Shown here: positions 23,894 to 36,134 of the stretch, piece by piece
Layout: each line of letters opens with the position of its first letter
Position numbering within the stretch: the stretch's first letter is position 1
Assembly: GCF_045679555.1 (NCBI RefSeq)
Contig: NC_092098.1
Coordinates: 18,365,038 to 18,429,037, forward strand
Direction of reading: 5' to 3'
DNA: 64,000 bases
From: Salvelinus alpinus
Taxonomy: Eukaryota > Chordata > Actinopteri > Salmoniformes > Salmonidae
Translations under genes and position numbers: made by a program
Notes under the pieces: model-generated
Seen by the model: only the letters and a program-made list of their open reading frames with translations
Database searches by the model: none
What the model was told of the DNA's origin: nothing

Positions 23894-26010
23894 CAGTTGA
23901 AGTCAGAAGTTTACATACACCTTAGCCAAATGCATTTAAACTCAGTTTTTCAATTACTGACATTTAACCCTAGTAAAAATTCCATGTCTTAGGTCAGTTA
24001 GGATCACCACTTTATTTTAAGAATGTGAAATGTCAGAATAATAGTAGAGAGAATGATTTCTTTCATCGCATTCCCAATGGGTCAGAAGTTTACATACACA
24101 ACATTTTGTATTTGGTAGCATTGCCTTTAAATTGTTTACTTGGGTCAAACGTTTTGGGTAGCCTTCCACAAGCTTCCCACAATAAGTTGGGTGAATTTTG
24201 GCCCATTCCTCCTGACAGAGCTGGTGTAGCTGAGTATGGATTTTAGGCCTCCTTGCTCGCGCACACTTTTTCAGTTCTTCCCTCAAATTTTCAATGGGAT
24301 TAAGGTCAGTGCTTTGTGATGGCCACTCCAATACCTTGACTTTGTTGTCCTTAATTAAGCCATTTTGCCACAACTTTGGAAGTATGCTTGGGGTCATTGT
24401 CCATATGGAAGACCCATTTGCGACCAAGCTTTAACTTCCTGACTGATGTCTTGAGATGTTGCTTCAGTATATCCACATAATTTTCCTCCCTCATGATGCC
24501 ATCTATTTTGTGAAGTGCACCAGTCCCTCCTACAGCAAAGCACCCCCACAACATGATGCTGCCACCCCCGTGCTTCACGTTTGGGATGGTTCTTCGGCTT
24601 GCAAGCATCCCTATTTTTCCTCCAAACATAACGATGGTCATTATGGCCAAACAGTTCTGTTTTTGTTTCATCAGACCAGCGAATATTTCTCCAAAAAGTA
24701 CGATCTTTGTCCCCATGTGCAGTTGCAAACCGTAATCTGGCTTATTTATGACGGTTTAGGAGCAGTGGTTTCTTCCTTGCTGAGCGGCCTATTCAGGTAA
24801 TTGGCTGAATTATTTAGATTTTTGCATGATGTAAAGCGAAGAGGTACTGAGTTTGAAGGTAAGCATTGATATACATCCACAGGTACACCTCCAACTGACT
24901 CAAATTATGTTAATTAGCCTATCAGAAGCTTCTAAAGCTTCATGACATCATTTTCTTGTATTTTCTAAGCTGTTTAAAGGCACAGTCAACTTGGTGTATG
25001 TGAACTTCTGACCCACTGGAATTGTGATTAAGTGAAATAATCTGTCTGTAAACAATTGTTGGAAAAATTAGTACGCAAGTATAAACACCATGGTACCACG
25101 CAGCCGTCATTCCGCTCAAGAAGGAGACGCGTTCTGTCTCCTAAAGATGAACGTACTTTGGTGCGAAAAGTGCAAATCAATCCCAGAACAATAGCAAAGG
25201 ACCTTGTGAAAATGCTGGAGGAAAAAGGTACAAAAGTATCTATATCTACAGTAAAACTTGTCCTATATCGACATAACCTGAAAGGCTGCTCAGCAAGGAA
25301 GAAGCCACTGCTTCAAAACCGCCATAAAAAAGCCTGACTACGGTTTGCAACTGCATATTGTGACAAAGATCGTACTTTTTAGAGAAATGTCCTCTGGTCT
25401 GATGAAACAAAAATAGAACTGTTTGGCCATAACGACCATCGATATGTTTGGAGGAAAAGGGGGACGCTTGCAAGCTGAAGAACACCATCCCAACCGTGAA
25501 GAACGGGGGTCGCAGCATCATGTTGTGGGGTGCAAAATGGCGTAAGGACAACAAAGTCAAGGTATTCAAGTGGCCATCACAAAGCCCTGACCTCAATCCT
25601 CTAAAACATTTTTGGGCCGAACTGAAAAAGCGTGTGCGAGCAAGGAGGCCTACAAACCTGACTCAGTTACACCAGCTCTGTCAGGAGGAATGGGCCAAAA
25701 TTCACCCAACTTATTGTGGGAAGCTTGTGGAAGGCTACCTGGAACGTTTGACCCAAGTTAAACAATTTAAAGGCAATGCTACCAAATACTAATTGAGTGT
25801 ATGCAAACTTCTGACCGACTGGGAATGTGATGAAAGAAATAAAAGCTGAAATAAATCATTCTCTCTACTATTATTCTGACATTTCACATTCTTAAAATAA
25901 AGTGGTGATCTTAACTGACCTAAGACAGGGAATATTTACTACGATTAAATGTCAGGAATTGTGAAAAACTGAGTTTAAATGCATTTGGCTAATTTGGCCA
26001 ACTTCAATTG
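23894..26010. mobile_element. Inverted composite of two Sleeping Beauty-type Tc1 3' halves
   Basis: The left half (23894 to about 25070) is in minus orientation. It starts CAGTTGAAGTCAGAAG after a TA and has transposase remnants at 24017-24728 ([54 protein letters not shown]). The right half (about 25071-26010) is in plus orientation and starts abruptly inside the helix-turn-helix region (VRKYKHHGTTQPS). It continues through RRVLSPKDERTLVRKVQINP and the catalytic Glu region, where PLKHF replaces PIENL, so the Glu is lost. The right end (ACTTCAATTG, then TA) is a damaged terminal repeat. The right half also has an internal deletion of about 165 bp near 25532. Both promoter-proximal halves are missing and neither transposase is functional. 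Confidence 0.85.
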
Positions 26011-26599
26011 TATAACTGACATACTTAGGCCATAATTTTGGGTTGGGTTTCCTTGTTGTAATACACATTTTAAGCCATTATTGGTCTTATTACACCAATT
26101 ATTTATTCAGTTATGGACATGCAAAATCAATGCAGTTCCTTCCCATTGAAATTAATGGTGGCTTGAAAATAGGTTGTTGGGACTGATTATTGACAAAATC
26201 TATGACGACTCTATATAGTTAAAAGTTCTTGGGTCTCCCAAATGGGTCTCCTTGTTCTGTAAAATTTGGTGTATTTAACAGGGTACCATGTGATAATAGA
26301 GCACATCCCAATACTGCCCACAATGGCGCGATATACCCCAAAATGCATGCATGTATGACCTTTGACACCCCAAGGTGGGCCCATAGATGTCATTACCATT
26401 CCAGTTGTTTCATACCTTATTGTGTTGCATTATGAAGTTCTTAACTTATCAAATAGCCTTAGCTTGAGAAAAGTGTTCCCTGATAATACAAAATTACATT
26501 TCATACCCTGATCCTGTTGACCCTACTAACCGCATCAGGGTCATAACATATAATGCAGTCATAGCCACATTTATCTACCTCCGATAAATATATTTTTTA
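26011..26599. other. Intergenic, no feature seen
   Basis: No coding exon, RNA gene or clear mobile element is visible. Confidence 0.4.
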
Positions 26600-26780
26600 A
26601 TTTTAGGTAAGTCAGTTAAGAACAAATTCTTATTTTCAATGACAGCCAAGGAACAGTGGGTTAACTGCCTTGTTCAGGGGCAGAACGACAGATGTCTTTA
26701 CCTTGTCAGCTCGAGGATTCAATCTTGCAACTTTTCGGTTACTAGTCCAACGCTCTAACCACTAGGCTACCTGCCGCCCC
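26600..26780 (-). mobile_element. tRNA-derived SINE
   Basis: On the minus strand the head reads GGCAGGTAGCCTAGTGGTTA, which contains an A-box-like TAGCCTAGTGG, followed about 35 bp later by a decayed B-box, GATTGAATCCT. The body (AACCCACTGTTCCTTGGCTG) and a TTCTTAACTGACTTACCT tail follow. This is the layout of a tRNA-related salmonid SINE and not of a working tRNA gene. Confidence 0.75.
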
Positions 26781-28200
26781 GGCATTACATTTTGGAATGG
26801 CTATCATTCCAGAATATAATCCACAGACATGGACCTTAATGAAAACCATCATTAGACTTTGCCACCCCAAAGTGGACAAGTATGTGAAATTTAGCCCTCT
26901 GGTCAATGCACTACATAGGGTATTTTTAAATAGCAAACTGAGTTCATTGTCGAAATTCTGAATATTTAAACAAGTACTAAAATATGTATCATCATATTTA
27001 TCAACTCCATTAACTTTCTATACAACATCACAACCCCACCCATCCATAGACACGGGAAGTAATTTTGGGGTAGGGGGAGGGGGAGGGCTGGACAAATCTT
27101 TTTTCCCATGCTTCGCTGCAGATGGCTATATCGGTTCGCTAATACAGGACTATTAAAGGCCCAGTATTATCTTTTTTTTTAAATTAATATTTGTTATTTA
27201 TTTTCAGATTTTTCAGGGGGTGTTGCAGCACCCTCAGCACCCCTACTTACCGCAGCTATGCACCCATCTATTCTAGGCTAGGTCAAAATCTCTAATGATC
27301 TTTCTGATTATTTGTCCTATGTATGTACTGTATAAGGATAATGAAACCTTAAACTAACATATTTCTCAACATGCTCACAACCAGCCATTGGATACAAATT
27401 ATATATATTTTTAAATGGCATGTCAAGTTATAGACAAATACTCTATGGACAATTATATTTATTATCTACAATTCTTTCTATTCAGCAATTCAAAAATAAC
27501 AGTTTTGAAATGTGTATCTTGTAGTTTTTGCTATTGGATTAAATGGAAGTTAAAATGCCTAAATGATGAGCCTATCATTATCTGAATATTGGGAGCTAAA
27601 CTAAATGTTCTTATGGTGTTTCAAGGTAAAGGTTGATTTTGCCTGAATGACTCAGGGGTGAAAGATGTTTGAATGCACAATCAAAAGATTCTGAACATGG
27701 ACATTACATGTGTTATCAGTTTAGAGTTTTGGACTTAGAGTTTAGAAAATATATCATTTACATCTGAACATTTTGCAAAAGTGATTGAAAGAAAAACTGT
27801 CATTAGATAATATTGCTCCAGTTTATACCTAAACTGACTGTTCAAATATGTATAGTCCTCCACAATTTCTTGCCTGAGAGGTAAGAACAGGGAGTTCTAT
27901 TATGTGCAAAATATAAAATATGCAGGCAATAACCCAACAGGGAGTACTGATTAAATCAGTGAATAAAGAAGAGCTTTCATCTATGAATTACAATTATATG
28001 ATTGAAAAACTATTAAAATAATCATATTTTGTTTCTCCAGCTGAGTCCATGGACTATCCAGACCCCCCTGAAACATACAAAATATAACCAGCTACAATGC
28101 ATGCACTATAATTTGTAATTAATTATGTGATTGACTTCAAATAACTATATTTCATCATGTCTGCTGTATGATGTCCACAGCTTTGTCCCGACACCATGTG
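26781..28200. other. Intergenic; only vague repeat remnants
   Basis: AT-rich sequence without genes. A block at about 27150-27260 (GTTGCAGCACCCTCAGCACC) looks like a dispersed repeat fragment of unknown class. Confidence 0.4.
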
Positions 28201-28556
28201 TGTCACGCTCTGACCTTAGAGATCCTTTTTATGTCTCTATTTTGGTTTGGTCAGAGCGTGAGTTGGGGTGGGCATTCTATGTTTTGTGTTTCTATGATTT
28301 TCTATGTTTTGTCCGGGTATGGTTCTCAATCAGGGACAGCTGTCTATCGTTGTCTCTGATTGGGAACCATACTTAGGTAGCTCTTTTTTCCACCTGTGTT
28401 TGTGGGAAGTTGACTTTGTTTAGGGCACATAGCCTTTGAGCTTCACGGTTTGTTTTTGTAATGTTTATTGTTTTGTTCGGCGTCATTTTGATTTATTAAA
28501 GAAAATGTACGCTCACCCCGCTGCACCTTGGTCCAGTTCCTTCAACAGCCGTGACA
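28201..28556 (+). mobile_element. Solo LTR, TGTCACG family
   Basis: The 356-bp unit begins TGTCACGCTCTGACC and ends CAGCCGTGACA, i.e. TG...CA ends. The flanks are near-matching 5-mers (ATGTG left, ATATG right). The inner block with GACAGCTGTCTATCGTTGTC also occurs, inverted, in the LTRs at 50622 and 51143, so they are one family in opposite orientation. No internal retroelement sequence lies beside it. Confidence 0.72.
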
Positions 28557-28736
28557 ATATGTAGTATTTGTTTAATGAGATGTTCTGAATTTTGTGCCGG
28601 TACATGTACATTATTTTCCATTTAAAAGTCCTCTTTTCACAAAAGTCCCCTTTTCATATACTGTGAATAATTCAAATCAACTGTGGTATTCTCACACAAG
28701 TCATTGAAAAATACCATCCCACGCACAGTATACTAT

Positions 28737-28800
28737 ATATTTATTTATTTATTTCACCTTTATTTAACCAGGTAGGCAAATTGAGAACACGTTCTAGCTC
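28737..28800. repeat. Fragment of the 'CACCTTTATTTAACCAGGTA' repeat
   Basis: Shares TTTATTTCACCTTTATTTAA and CCAGGTAGGC with the repeat at 23617. Only the first 50-60 bp are present, after a short TTTA-rich run. Confidence 0.55.
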
Positions 28801-29532
28801 CTGTATCATTCCATGTATTATGTTCTAAAAGGCTATATACACGGTTGATGTTCTTTGTCAATTTAACCCAGTAAGTACACATGGATTATGGTATTGATTC
28901 TGGTAAGTATTGGTAAATATGGATAATTATATAAAAATGGTATTTGATAGTGGTGGGTATCTCAAAATATAGCGCATCATGGTAATTGGTGAATAGAGTA
29001 TAGCTAGCTAAAGTTCAAACGGTTCGGCTGATAATATGAAAAGAAGAGCAAAGGCTAAAGGAGAAATATTACCATATTTATTGTCTATAGGAAACTCAAT
29101 CATTCTCTTAGGACGAAGTGGCCAGGGAAAAAGAGTGAGATGGTAATACATTTAAAATGTTAAGAAATTAAAATGGTGTCATCATCCTAATCAAAATGCA
29201 TTTAGATCTTGAGGTGCAATCAATTAAAATATATCCTCACAGGAAGATAATCCATCTTGAATATACTACTTGAATATATGGACCGAATAATGACGACTCA
29301 AACTTCTTTGAAAATATTTGTAATAATTGTGTTAGTCTCCAGGATAGAAATAATTATATTGTAATGGTAGGGGACTACAACACAGTATTAAGTACATCTA
29401 TAGACTGTAAAGGTAATCATACTACCAACTATCACCCTCAGGTGCTCAAAATGATCGCAAATATTATGAACACATTGGAACTAGTTGATATATGAACGCT
29501 TAAAAACCCGGACCTTGTAAGATATACTTCAA
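28801..29532. other. Intergenic, no feature seen
   Basis: No gene or clear repeat can be supported here. Confidence 0.35.
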
Positions 29533-30025
29533 GGGCCTCCCAAGTGGCACAGTGGTCTAAGGCACTGCATGGCAGTGCTAGCGGTGCCACTAGAGATTCT
29601 GGGTTCGAGTCCAGGCTCTGTCACAGCTGGCCGTGACCGGGAGACCCATGGGGCGATGCACAATTAGCCCAGTGTCGTCCGGGTTAGGTGAGGGTTTGGC
29701 CGGCAGGGATATCCTTGTCCTATTGCACACTAGCGACTCCTGTGGTGGGCTGGGCGTAGTGCACGCTGACACGGTCGCCAGGTGTACGGTGTTTCCTCCG
29801 ACACATTGGTGTGGCTGGCTTCCGGCTTAAGTGTACATTGTGTCAAGAAGCATTGCGGCTTGGCTTGGTTGTGTTATGTTTCAGAGGACGCATGGCTCTC
29901 GACCTTTGCCTCTCCCGAGTCTGGATGAAAGTTGCAGTGATGAAACAAGACTGTTACTACCAATTGGATACCATGAAATTGGGGAGAAAAGGGGGTAAGA
30001 AAATTATTTTAAAAAGAAAAAGCTA
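29533..30025 (+). mobile_element. Long tRNA-derived SINE
   Basis: The head GGGCCTCCCAAGTGGCACAG carries a Pol III A-box (TGGCACAGTGG, 29545-29555) and a perfect B-box (GGTTCGAGTCC, 29602-29612), with a tRNA-Leu-like spacing and stem. The unrelated body continues through GGTTAGGTGAGGGTTTGGCC and CACGGTCGCCAGGTGTACGG to an A-rich tail after 29990. The length of about 490 bp and the body sequence fit a salmonid SINE. The tRNA-like part cannot fold as a functional tRNA. Confidence 0.82.
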
Positions 30026-30296
30026 GTCAGATCGATTATTTTCTGGTATCTTTTTCTATTGTGCTGAAAATTTTAAAGTATTGATGGAAGATCAAATGTG
30101 ATCGGACAATCAGCGTATAGTGTAACTATGACAGATTTTTCACGAGGACGGGGATATTGGATATTGACTGACAGTATATTCTTAACAAAAACAAAATAAT
30201 TTTTTCTTGCAAAATATAGGTTCAGCGAATCCACTTATCGTATGGGATGCTTCTAAGTGTGTCTTTACAGGCCATTCAATTACATTTTCATCCAAA

Positions 30297-30534
30297 AAAC
30301 AAATCAAATCAAATTGTATTTGTCACATGCGCTGAATTTAACACACCTTACAGTGAAATGCTTACTTACAAGCCCTTAACCAACAATGCAATTTTAAGAA
30401 AATCCCCTGAAAAAGTAAGAGATAAGAATAACAAATAATTAAAGAGCAGCATTAAATTACAATACCGGAACTATATACAGGGATTACCGGTACAGAGTCA
30501 ATGTGTCAATGTGTGGGGGACACCGCACCGCAGT
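30297..30534 (-). mobile_element. LINE 3' tail
   Basis: AAATCAAATCAAATTGTATTTGTCACATGC followed by GTGAAATGCTTACTTACAAG is the reversed 3' end of the window's L2/CR1-like LINE; the same signature is seen at 35515, 47220 and 60655. It is cut at 30534 by insertion of the Tc1 element at 30537. No coding part remains. Confidence 0.75.
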
Positions 30535-30536
30535 TA

Positions 30537-31675
<1,139 letters not shown>

Positions 31676-31682
31676 ATGTATG

Positions 31683-31831
31683 TACAGTTGAAGTCGGAAG
31701 TTTACATACACCTTAGCCAAACACATTTAAACTCAGTTTTTCACAATTCCTGACATTAATCCTAGTAAAAATTCCCTGTCTTAGGTCAGTTAGGACCTCC
31801 ACTTTATTTTAAGAATGTGAAGCAGGAGCCG
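31683..31831 (-). mobile_element. Detached inverted 3' arm of the same Tc1 family
   Basis: CAGTTGAAGTCGGAAGTTTA through CCACTTTATTTTAAGAATGT is the 3' terminal arm of the Sleeping Beauty-type family, placed in the opposite sense to the truncated end eight bases upstream. The tract TTCTTAAAATAAAGT (31655-31670) and its complement near 31815 therefore form a foldback. Confidence 0.8.
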
Positions 31832-31989
31832 AGGAAAAGACCCAATCTCTTAAAAAGTCTTCAATGTCGTGATGCACAAATAGGGGTCAAATGTATTGCT
31901 CATAGAATTAAAAAGTTATTCATGTTTGATTTCAAGGTTGGTTCTCTTTGGGTGTGGCATATTGATTGGAATTACCCTTGTTGATCAGG

Positions 31990-34900
31990 AGGTGTTGCAC
32001 CCGTTGTCCTCGTTAGTCAGAAGGTATTTCACCTGTGCTGGCACAGCTGATATTTAAGGGCTGCTGGCCTTGTGCTTCTGTTGGAAAAAGAGATGTTGAA
32101 AGAGGTACACGTCTGTTTAGCTTTTCCGTTTTAGGTTGTTGAACAGAGCCTTTACGTTTGTGTTTTCCCTTGTTTGAGATTTCTCCACTTTTGTTTTCAC
32201 TCCCTATCCTAAATTGGTGTGCTTTTTTATGTTGTCTGATATCAGGCAAATTCAGTGGGTATCCATGGTGTGGATCTTTTAAGACCCAACTGGAGTTGCT
32301 TGGCCAGCACTCAGTAGAACCCCTCCATGGATGCCTTTAATAACCCATTTTAAAACCCCAGCTGTTATGTTTTGGTTGTCAGTGGCTCATTTGCTTGTCG
32401 CTCAAGTCACTTCGAAGCAGTGGAAAGTTGCAGAGTAAATAAAGCCATGGACTTTGAAGTGAAAGCATTTAAGGGAAAACCCAATTGGGAAGTACTAGAC
32501 CGATGTACCAAGGCATCCACATTGTTAAGCATTTTGACATCAGTATAGCACCTTCCCAGTCAAAAGCAATAGAGTAGCTTGAGGCTGTTTTTGGTGGAGA
32601 AGGGAATCCTGTCAAAGAGTGAGGCTGATGAAAAGGTTGCTACGGGCAGTGGGGTGAGTCCCGTAGACCTGCAACTGCGGGAGGTAAAACGAAATGCAAA
32701 ATGATAACATAAATTGCAACTCAAGCATAAGGAAAGAGTGTGGGGACAGATTGGAGCAACATAAATTAGAGCTTGATCTGGCCATTATTTTAATTTAAAA
32801 CAGAAAAAATTGGAGGCCACCAAAGCAGCACAAGAACTGGAAGCACTCCGGCCATGATGCACCCTCAACAGAGTTCGACCTTGGTCGAAAAGCCGGCTTG
32901 TACTGCCTTTCAATGAAAAGGAGGTGGACATGTATTTTGCTCTGTTTGAGTGGATTGCCACGTCCCTAAAATTGCCGCAAAATATCTGGTCACTTTTCCT
33001 CCAAATTGTTCTTGTGGGAAAAGCTCAGAAAGTGTATTCATGAGAAAAAGCAGATCAGAATTCTGATTATGACACTGTTAAAGCTGCTATCCTTCGGGTT
33101 TGGGCCCAGAGGGATACAGACAACAGTTCTGCAAATTGTGAAAGAATCAGAAAGCCATCTTGAATTCGCATGGGAACAGCATGCCTATCGAGCAAACTCT
33201 GCGAGTTCATGCTTGAGCATGGCATTGCACAACAAGGCAACAGTCCGTGGAGTTTGCCCTGTATATTAGTACCTAAGCCAGATGCGTATTTGCATTTTGT
33301 TCTGATTTTCGCACACTTGATGCCGTCACTAAGTCAAACTTGTACCCTTTGCCCAGGGTTGCCGATTGTGTGAGCCATGTTGGTGCTGCTAAGTACATTA
33401 GCGAGTTCGATCTGCTGAAGAGATATTGGCAGGTCCCTCTGAGCACGCCAAAGAGCTGTCTGCTTTTGTCAGTCCTGACGGTTTGTTTTCCTACCTTCGT
33501 CTTCCGTTCGGTTTACGAAATGCCAGATCATACTACACGGTCTACACGCGTATTTGGACGATGTGGTGGTATTTAGCGCCACCTGGCAAGGACATCTTCA
33601 GAACATTAGGAGTCTGTTTGTCAATTAGTAAAATCGGCCAAGCAACATTGAAGCATCTCCGGAAAGTGTGGAGGCAAGGAAAAGTCAGACCGGTCCTGGC
33701 AAAAGTGGAGGCCATCAATAACCTTTTTGAGCCAACTTCTCGTCAGGAGCTGCACCGATTCTTTGGGATGGCCTCCAAAGGCAATTCACCCTACTAGGCA
33801 TTTTGCAAAAACTTTGCCCAGGTTGTTGCCCTGCTTACATATTTGACCAGTCCCAAAATTATTTCTGTTGGAGCCCTGACTTTCAAGAGGCAGAAGACAA
33901 AGACTCTTAGTCTCCGCACCGGTGCATCAATTTCCATCGTCCGTTCTCTTTGTACAGTACACAGATGACATTGGACAGATGACCAGGACAGCTGTTGCTC
34001 AATATGCAATAATGTGACTAGAATGACGTTGTAAACAACTGCCAATTTTCCGGGACATAGGCATGTCTTATATGGGCAGAAAGCTTAAATTATTGTAACT
34101 GCAGTGTCCAATTTACTATTACTAGTAATTAGCTATTACAGCGAAAAAATACCATGCTATTGTTTGAGAATAGTGCACAACAACAAAACACGTATCACGG
34201 CAACTGGTTTGATATATTCACATCTGAAGGTAAATAATGTACTTACATTCAGTAATCTTGCTCTGATTTGTCATCCTGAGGGTCCCAGAGATAAAATGTA
34301 GCTTAGTTTTGTTTGATAAAATACATTTTTATATTCAAATGTAGGAACTGGGTTCTACAGTTTGACCCCACTGCTGTCTCTGGCTCTTCACCCAACCCAT
34401 CTGGCCATCTAGCTGTGTGTATGGTTAGTGTATGTTCTGTAGGAAAGCTAATGATCTATCATGTATGACATTCCTGGGAGAGTGTAAACTTGAATGTTTT
34501 ATTACCATAGCATTTTTGTATGTTCTTTATAGTTTTGTACTTGAAAACGTATAAATTGACCAATTCGGCACATTTGACCAAACTCCTGGCAGATTTTATC
34601 CAAAATATTGTGTAGTGATGTAATTCTTCACTGGATCAGTCTGAAACTTTGCACACACTGCCGCCATCTTGTGGACAACATCTAAATTACATCTAGAATC
34701 CTACATCAATGTCTGGCCTTTCTCTTGCATTTCAAAAATGATGCAAACATCTGTTTTGAGAAAACGCATGTTTTTTTGTTTGTATTATCTTTTACCAGAT
34801 CTAATGTTTTCTATTCGCCTACATTAATTTCACATTTCCACAAACCTCAAAGTGTTTCCTTTCAAATGGTATCAAGAGGAGCTGGTGCTCGAACATCCAG

Positions 34901-35230
34901 TGGGGTACTTTTCAAAGAAGTTGGCCTCCTATCATAAACACTACTCCACCATCGAGAAAGAAAGGCTTTCTTTAATCTGGGCTCTATAGCACTTTGAGGT
35001 GTATGTGTTGGGTCTCTACCCATCTAGTGGTCTATACTGCTCATAACCCTCTCATTTTCCTGCAAAATACGAGCTCCACAAATAGGTGACTCCTTCACTG
35101 GAGTCTTATATTGCAGGAGTTTCCCCTTGAAATCAGACACGTTCATGGTAACGATAACTTGTTGGTGGACTGTCTTTCAAGGGTGGGCAGTCAATAAGAT
35201 ATTTGTGTTCTGTGTTTCACCAGTGAGTAG
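31990..35230 (+). mobile_element. Ty3/gypsy LTR retrotransposon relic
   Basis: Order of remnants: a possible LTR/leader near 31990-32340; a gag-like stretch at 32880-33160 (PFNEKEVDMYFALFEWIAT, then FLQIVLVGKAQKVYS); RT at 33160-33790 (SEFDLLKRYWQVPLS, LRLPFGLRNARSYY, PTSRQELHRFFGMA); RNase H at 34920-35030 (a stretch reading STIEKERLSLIWA in mixed frames); and a DNLLVDCLS-like block near 35155. All frames are broken, and the YLDD-box region near 33550 is scrambled. It is split by a 0.9-kb repeat at about 33955. No integrase and no 3' LTR could be recognised. This is an old, non-functional copy. Confidence 0.78.
33955..34872. repeat. 0.9-kb insert of unknown family inside the gypsy relic
   Basis: The gypsy reading breaks off after a PFSLYSTQ-like stretch near 33955 and resumes at about 34873 (GAGCTGGTGCTCGAACATCC, then GGTACTTTTCAAAGAAG). 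The segment between has no coding features and reads like a dispersed non-coding repeat. The ends were placed from the gypsy sequence only; I could not define terminal repeats. Confidence 0.5.
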
Positions 35231-35514
35231 ACCTGGCGCACATTTTGTTTTGACTGCATGTTTTGCCCTATTGGGATGTAAGAGATTTTCCCTCTGTTTT
35301 CAAAAATTCAGATTTTTAGGTGGCTACTTTATTTTCTAAATTATAAAATATATATTTTTAAATTATATGATAAAGAAAAATAGAAAAGAAGTGGCTGTTT
35401 GGACTTGTATGGTAGACAGCCAATAAACACCATGTTTATATTGGGGTAGAGATGCATCTATGTTGATCATGTTGTGATAGGGGTGTTGTTATCCAACAAG
35501 GACATGGAATTTGT
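35231..35514. other. Intergenic, no feature seen
   Basis: Short AT-rich interval between the gypsy relic and the LINE. Confidence 0.35.
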
Positions 35515-36073
35515 CACAATTTCACCTTACAGTGAAATGCTTACTTACAAGCCCTTAACCAACAATGCCGTTTTTAGAAAAATAAGTGTTAAGTACTTAC
35601 TAAAATACACTGAAAAAAAATTATATATATGTAAAATGTAAACAGAAAAAAATGACAAATTATTAAAGAGCAACGATAAAATAACAGTCGCGAGGCGATA
35701 TACAGAGGGTACCGGTACAGAGTCAATGTACAGGTTAGTCAAGGTAATATGTTTTATGTAGGTTGAGGTAAAGTGACAATGCATAGATAATAACAGAGTA
35801 GCAGCAGCGTAAAAATGGGGGGGGTGGGGGGTGCAAATAGTCCAGGTAGCCATTTGATTAGCTGTTCAGGAGTCTTATGGCTTGGGAGTAGAAGCTGTTA
35901 AGAACCCTTTTGGACCTAGACTTGGCGCTCCGGTACCGCTTGCAGTCTATGACTAGAGTGGCTGGAATCTATGAAAACAAAACCTTCTCTGTTTCCGGTT
36001 ACTTGCCTTTTTGGAGTGTTTTTGGAAGATTATCTAGTTTGATGGGAGACACTAGCCAGTTAGTTTATTGGCT

Positions 36074-36134
<61 letters not shown>

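Noticed and set aside
29533..29620. tRNA gene with A and B boxes
   Set aside because: The A- and B-boxes belong to a SINE head that continues into about 400 bp of SINE body. The acceptor stem does not pair as in a true tRNA. The same holds for 55676-55760 and 26720-26780.
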